Positions 6,522 to 10,004 of a DNA stretch of 10,004 nucleotides are shown one piece after another. The notes beneath the pieces are model-generated. The model did no database searches. It was given only the letters and a program-made list of their open reading frames with translations, and was not told the origin of the DNA. Within the stretch, counting starts at the first letter, position 1. The number at the start of each line of letters is the position of its first letter. This stretch comes from Vicinamibacteria bacterium (GTDB taxonomy: Bacteria > Acidobacteriota > Vicinamibacteria > Vicinamibacterales > UBA2999): assembly GCA_025924295.1 (NCBI GenBank), contig JAICEG010000167.1, positions 1 through 10,004 of the forward strand. Reading direction: 5' to 3'. Made by a program: the position numbers and the translations under genes.

Positions 6522-7712
6522 ATGGGAAAACGGATATCAACCAGCCCGTTGCGCGGCGTGATCCCGTGCCTATCTGCGGTCGCTCTGGCCCTCGCGCTTG
6601 GCCTCGGGCAAAGCGGCTCGGCCGAGCAGCGCGGCGAACCGGGCGAGGGTAATCGCGGGCAGGGTCCGGGGCGCGGACGGGCGAACTACTCGTTGAACGA
6701 TCCCGCGCCGAACGATCCGGCACTGAAGGGCGCGATCGACATGCACGCGCACCAGGATCCCGACAGCTTCGGTCCGAGTTACGGCCAGGCTGCCCGCTCG
6801 ATCGACGCGCTGGATCTCTACACGCGGGCGAAGGCGTCCGGCATGCGCGGATTCATCATCAAGGGACACCTCGATCAGACGGCGGGGCTGGCCTACTACG
6901 TGCGCAAGCTCCATCCCGACATGGAGATCTTTGGCGGCATGGGCTCCAACCTGACCACCGGCACGAAGGTGAATCCCTGGGCGATCACGCACATGGCCGA
7001 GATCAAAGGCGGATGGGGCCGTATCGTGTGGATGCCGAGCTGGGACTCGGAGAACAGCATTCACAGGCTGCCGCGCCGGCCGCCCGCGTACGTGGCGGTG
7101 GCGCAGTGCAAAGGCCTCCCCTTCTGGATCAACTATCCAAAGCCATGCCCTGACGGCGGAGAGCTGCTGCCGGAAGTGAAAGAGGCGCTCGAAGTGATCG
7201 CCAAGGCGAAGACGCGCGACAGCAACGGCGATCTCATCCTCGCGACCGGCCACAACTCGCCGCCGGAAGTGAAGCTGATGGTCAAGGAAGCGGTGCGCGT
7301 GGGAGTGAAGCACATCATCATCACGCACCCGCTGCTCGACATCGTGGACATGACAGCGGCGGAGATCAAGGAGACAGTCGCGATGGGCCCTGAGATCTAC
7401 GCGGAGTTCACGTCGGGGTTCGGCAATCCCAACGCGCGCCCCGAGGTCGTGAAGCGCTACGTGGAGGGCATCCGCGCCGCCGGCGTGGAGCGCTCGTTCG
7501 TGTCGAGCGACACGGGCCAGCTCAACTCGAACTGGCAGCCCGACGCGCTGGCCAACGCGGCCAAGGCGCTGCGCGCGAATGGATTCACCGAACGCGAGCT
7601 CGATTTGCTATTCAAGATCAACCCGGCGAAGATTCTCGGAATCGCACCCTTCGACCGTGCTCAGGGTGCCCCGAGCAACAGTCGAGGGGCACCGCCAGCC
7701 GGGACGCAGTGA
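6522..7712 (+). CDS. Secreted DUF6282-like, amidohydrolase-fold metallohydrolase
   Basis: A 396-residue protein resembling the DUF6282 family, a TIM-barrel group related to metal-dependent amidohydrolases; no specific substrate is known. Residues 1-34 look like a signal peptide (basic MGKRISTSPLR, hydrophobic ALALALGLG, then GSA). A Gly/Arg-rich low-complexity linker follows to about 54. Candidate metal ligands lie in the usual order: H75 and H77 (DMHAHQD), K114/H116 (IKGH), H244 (TGHNSP), H269 (THP) and D330 (SSDTGQ). The barrel ends at 'KINPAKILGI'. The last ~22 residues are encoded by a palindromic repeat. I chose ATG 6522 over in-frame ATGs at 6474 and 6504 because GGAGGGA lies at 6507-6513 and the signal peptide begins there. 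The next gene follows 20 nt later. Confident on fold family, not on reaction. Confidence 0.8.
   Translation: MGKRISTSPLRGVIPCLSAVALALALGLGQSGSAEQRGEPGEGNRGQGPGRGRANYSLNDPAPNDPALKGAIDMHAHQDPDSFGPSYGQAARSIDALDLYTRAKASGMRGFIIKGHLDQTAGLAYYVRKLHPDMEIFGGMGSNLTTGTKVNPWAITHMAEIKGGWGRIVWMPSWDSENSIHRLPRRPPAYVAVAQCKGLPFWINYPKPCPDGGELLPEVKEALEVIAKAKTRDSNGDLILATGHNSPPEVKLMVKEAVRVGVKHIIITHPLLDIVDMTAAEIKETVAMGPEIYAEFTSGFGNPNARPEVVKRYVEGIRAAGVERSFVSSDTGQLNSNWQPDALANAAKALRANGFTERELDLLFKINPAKILGIAPFDRAQGAPSNSRGAPPAGTQ
7647..7689. repeat. REP-like imperfect palindrome overlapping the 3' end of the hydrolase gene
   Basis: The arms 7647-7666 (CCCTTCGACCGTGCTCAGGG) and 7669-7689 pair over most of their length, with two mismatches, one G-U-type position and one bulge around a 2-nt loop. 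An alternative perfect 8-bp stem is 7665-7672 with 7686-7693. The CCCTTCGAC/GTCGAGGGG ends look like common dispersed palindromes. The stop codon lies about 20 nt beyond it. Confidence 0.75.
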
Positions 7713-7732
7713 CAAGGAGGGGACGTCAGACC

Positions 7733-8740
7733 ATGCGTGAACCAGCAAGCGCCGCAGCGCTGACATGCCTCGTGGTGGGCGCCGCCCTTTCGATGACGGC
7801 CGCGTCGCCCGCTCAGTCATCGGGGCAATCGTCCTCGTGGACCGTTCCCCGGACACCGGATGGTCGTCCCGATCTGCAGGGTGTGTGGGCGAACAACAAC
7901 ATGACCCCGCTCGAGCGGCCGAAGCAGTTCGGTCTGCGTGCCACCATGACGGATGCCGAGTTCGCGGAGCTGAAAAAGCGCGCGACGGCGATGATGGACG
8001 GGGGCGACGCATTCTTTGCCGACGAGCTCTTCACCGCCGCGATCGACGGCAAGACGAAGTTCACGTCTGCTGATACGCAAGTCGGCAACTACGACCAGAC
8101 CTGGCTGTCCGAGCGTATCTGGGACAAGCGCACGTCGCTCATCATCGACCCGCCGGACGGCCGCATTCCTCCCCTGACCGCGGCCGCGGTCGAGCAGGCG
8201 CGAGCACAAGCCGAGGCGCGGAAAGGGCGCGGCCCGGCCGACCGCGTCCAGGATCTTTCACTCAGCACGCGCTGCATCCATGGCGGCACGCCGAACATCC
8301 GCGCGGGCTATCAGAGCTACTTCGAGATCACGCAGGGCCCTGGCGTGGTGGCCTTGCGCACCGAGATGGTCCATGACGCCCGGATATTCCCCATCGATGC
8401 CGGCCCGCACGTCGCGTCGGCCATCACGCAGTACCACGGCGACTCGCGTGCGCACTGGGATGGCGACACGCTCGTCGTCGATACGAACAACTTCTCGCCC
8501 AACGCCAACTTCCGTGGCGCCACTGACAAGCTGCACCTGATCGAGAAGTTCAAGCGCGTCGCCGACGACACCATCGAGTACTACATCACCATCGATGATG
8601 CGACTGTGTGGTCAAAACCCTGGACGCTGATGATTCCACTCAAGCGCACGGGCGAACTGCTGTTCGAGTTCGCATGCCACGAAGGCAACTACTCACTGAG
8701 CGGCATCCTGAGCGGCGCGCGGGCGCAGGAAGAACGCTAG
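7733..8740 (+). CDS. Conserved secreted protein of unknown function ('TPDGRPDLQGVW' family)
   Basis: I recognise the family as common in Acidobacteriota but know no function. The protein has 335 residues. Residues 1-28 are a signal peptide (hydrophobic ALTCLVVGAALSM, cleavage near SPA|QS). Characteristic stretches are 'WTVPRTPDGRPDLQGVW' (36-52), 'DPPDGRIPPLT' (139-149), 'RCIHGGTP' (180-187), 'EMVHDARIFPID' (211-222), 'HWDGDTLVVDTNNFS' (241-255) and 'FACHEGNYSL' (313-322). After the signal peptide only two Cys remain, C181 and C315, both in conserved-looking motifs, so a periplasmic disulfide is plausible. ATG 7733 is preferred to GTG 7709 because AAGGAGGGG (7714-7722) lies between them, although its spacing to the ATG is long. 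The hydrolase stop is 20 nt upstream, so the two genes are likely one transcript and may act on the same substrate. Confidence 0.75.
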   Translation: MREPASAAALTCLVVGAALSMTAASPAQSSGQSSSWTVPRTPDGRPDLQGVWANNNMTPLERPKQFGLRATMTDAEFAELKKRATAMMDGGDAFFADELFTAAIDGKTKFTSADTQVGNYDQTWLSERIWDKRTSLIIDPPDGRIPPLTAAAVEQARAQAEARKGRGPADRVQDLSLSTRCIHGGTPNIRAGYQSYFEITQGPGVVALRTEMVHDARIFPIDAGPHVASAITQYHGDSRAHWDGDTLVVDTNNFSPNANFRGATDKLHLIEKFKRVADDTIEYYITIDDATVWSKPWTLMIPLKRTGELLFEFACHEGNYSLSGILSGARAQEER

Positions 8741-8892
8741 CCGGCACCGCAACAGTGATAGCATGCCTTTCGCGTTCAGGGACGCATCCGGTCCGCGGAA
8801 AGGGTAGAAGCCCACCCGTCAGTCGCACGCGATCGACACCTTCTTTCAGCCCGCTGTGCGGACACCGGGCGGTTCGATGAAAGGAGGTCGTC
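8741..8892 (+). other. Intergenic gap before the ankyrin gene
   Basis: 152 bases with no recognisable hairpin, small gene or clear promoter. It ends with a near-perfect ribosome binding site, AAAGGAGGT at 8880-8888, spaced 4 nt from ATG 8893. Confidence 0.4.
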
Positions 8893-9885
8893 ATGGCACA
8901 CGAGCGCCCGGCGACACCGCGTCCGCTTCCTGACCGTCCCAATCTTCGTCATCTCAAGGATCAAGCGAGGGACCTGCTCAAAGCAGGCATCGCGACATCG
9001 ATCACCGACGCGCAGTTCCAGGTAGCCCGGCTGTACGGCTTTGCAAGTTGGCCAAAGCTCAAGAACCATCTCGAGTCACTTGAAGAGGTCGGACAACTCA
9101 GGCAAGCCATCGACGCGAACGAACTGACAAGTGTCAAACTCCTCATGACGCGGAACCCCGGCCTTCACCAGGCTCCGCTTGGCTACGGCAAGGACGGACC
9201 TCTCACGTGGGTCGCTGAGTGCCGCGTACCCTGGGAGCCGCCGAGTGCCGCGCGGCTGGCCATCGCGACTTGGATGATCGAGCACGGGTCGGACGTACAC
9301 CAGGGTGGTGACGGGCCGCTCATGCGCGCAGCACTCAGGGGCGATCGCATTCCGATGATGGAGTTGCTGGTAGCCCATGGCGCGGATGTCAACGCGCTCT
9401 GGCATCGGCACTTCCCCATCATCTTCGCCCCGTGCGAATCACAGGATCCATTAGCCCTCGAGTGGCTCCTCCGACACGGCGCCAATCCGAACCCTCGTGA
9501 TCACGGATACGCGATTGGCGGGCATAGCTACCCTGGCACTGCCCTCGACTACCTCATCGCATCGTATGAACGTTCGCCAGAGCGATTGAGCGCTTGTATC
9601 GACGTCCTGCTCGAGGCCGGTGCCGAGACGAAGTACGGTGCGCCAGCGGTGTTGTTGGTGCTGCGCCGCGACATCGGCGGCCTGGTCAGGCTGCTCGAGG
9701 CTGACCCGGCGGTCGTGACGGCGCGATTCCCGGAACTGGATTGCGGCCAGACCGGCGGGCGCAGCCTCACGCTGCAGGGCGGAACGCTCCTCCACGTAGC
9801 GGCCGAGTATGGCAACGGCGCCGCAGTCGGACTCCTCCTCGATCGCGGCGCCGACGTCAACGCACGGGCAATCATCGACCGCTAA
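8893..9885 (+). CDS. Ankyrin-repeat protein, interrupted by an in-frame stop
   Basis: An apparently cytoplasmic ankyrin-repeat protein (no signal peptide) of 330 residues up to the TAA. The N-terminal ~62 residues are a short helical module ('NLRHLKDQARDLLKA', 'FASWPKLKNHLESL') that in related bacterial proteins precedes ankyrin repeats. Repeats are visible at about 66-95, 118-137, 140-168 ('LMRAALRGDRIPMMELLVAH'), 173-200, 216-247 and 297-326 ('LLHVAAEYGNG', 'LLLDRGADVNAR'). Ankyrin arrays bind proteins; no partner is evident. The start is well supported by AAAGGAGGT just upstream. The stop falls right after a repeat ends, and the same frame continues with more ankyrin sequence, so the gene is either nonsense-mutated, read through, or carries a sequencing error. 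Confidence 0.85.
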   Translation: MAHERPATPRPLPDRPNLRHLKDQARDLLKAGIATSITDAQFQVARLYGFASWPKLKNHLESLEEVGQLRQAIDANELTSVKLLMTRNPGLHQAPLGYGKDGPLTWVAECRVPWEPPSAARLAIATWMIEHGSDVHQGGDGPLMRAALRGDRIPMMELLVAHGADVNALWHRHFPIIFAPCESQDPLALEWLLRHGANPNPRDHGYAIGGHSYPGTALDYLIASYERSPERLSACIDVLLEAGAETKYGAPAVLLVLRRDIGGLVRLLEADPAVVTARFPELDCGQTGGRSLTLQGGTLLHVAAEYGNGAAVGLLLDRGADVNARAIIDR

Positions 9886-10004
9886 ACAATCGCCGGGCAC
9901 ACCGCACTGTTTCATGCCGTGACCCCGTTCAACGACGTCGGCCTCGACGTCGCGCGACTGCTGATCGATCGCGGGGCCGATCTCAGTGTGCGCGTGAACC
10001 TGCC
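9886..10004 (+). pseudogene. In-frame continuation of the ankyrin gene after the TAA, cut by window edge
   Basis: Directly after the TAA at 9883-9885 the same frame reads on without another stop to the window end and encodes an ankyrin repeat: 'GHTALFHAVTPF', then 'ARLLIDRGADLSVRV'. It has no start codon with a ribosome binding site of its own; the only early candidate, GTG at 9919, would begin inside the repeat. It therefore belongs to the upstream gene. A single C-to-T change (CAA or CAG-like Gln codon to TAA) could explain the break. Confidence 0.75.

Noticed and set aside
6331..6723. Minus-strand open frame of 130 aa over the receptor-hydrolase gap
   Set aside because: Its His/Arg/Glu-rich middle ('HSDTQRHREHRGQ') is the translation of the inverted repeat, and its start lies within the hydrolase coding sequence.
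3092..7689. CRISPR array or insertion sequence suggested by several palindromes
   Set aside because: The three palindromes are unrelated in sequence, occur once each and have no regular spacers, transposase or paired terminal repeats.

Overview
The window is GC-rich bacterial DNA. Its gene content points to the Acidobacteriota, probably the Vicinamibacteria: an Oar-like TonB-dependent receptor with an N-terminal carboxypeptidase-regulatory-like domain, a secreted PQQ dehydrogenase with a fused cytochrome c domain, a DUF6282-type hydrolase, a secreted orphan protein of the 'PRTPDGRPDLQGVW' kind, and an ankyrin protein with a short helical N-terminal module. This placement rests on family recognition; no rRNA or marker gene is present.

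Layout. (1) Positions 1-960, plus strand: the C-terminal end of a larger protein that enters from the left. It has a few helical residues followed by a divergent FGE-sulfatase (formylglycine-generating-enzyme-like) domain with no catalytic cysteines. Its codon use looks less GC-biased than the rest. (2) 1058-3037, minus strand: a periplasmic cytochrome c-PQQ quinoprotein dehydrogenase, convergent with gene 1. (3) 3038-3260: a divergent intergenic region with a perfect 17-bp palindrome, a 10-bp tandem repeat and a candidate promoter. (4) 3261-6353, plus: an outer-membrane TonB-dependent receptor. (5) 6354-6521: a gap with a long imperfect inverted repeat. (6) 6522-7712, plus: a secreted DUF6282-like metallohydrolase whose last ~22 codons lie in a REP-like palindrome. 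(7) 7733-8740, plus: a secreted conserved protein of unknown function, 20 nt downstream and probably co-transcribed with gene 6. (8) 8893 to beyond the right edge, plus: an ankyrin-repeat protein whose frame is interrupted by a TAA at 9883-9885 and then continues as ankyrin sequence.

The middle block (PQQ dehydrogenase diverging from receptor, hydrolase and secreted orphan) would place an outer-membrane importer, a periplasmic oxidase feeding electrons to cytochrome c, and a periplasmic hydrolase side by side. A shared job in taking up and oxidising a small organic molecule is plausible but is inference only. No complete defence system, phage, CRISPR array, transposase or RNA gene was seen. 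The points most worth checking are the in-frame nonsense codon in the ankyrin gene, the palindrome embedded in the hydrolase 3' end, the three different palindromic elements, and the degenerate FGE-fold protein at the left edge.
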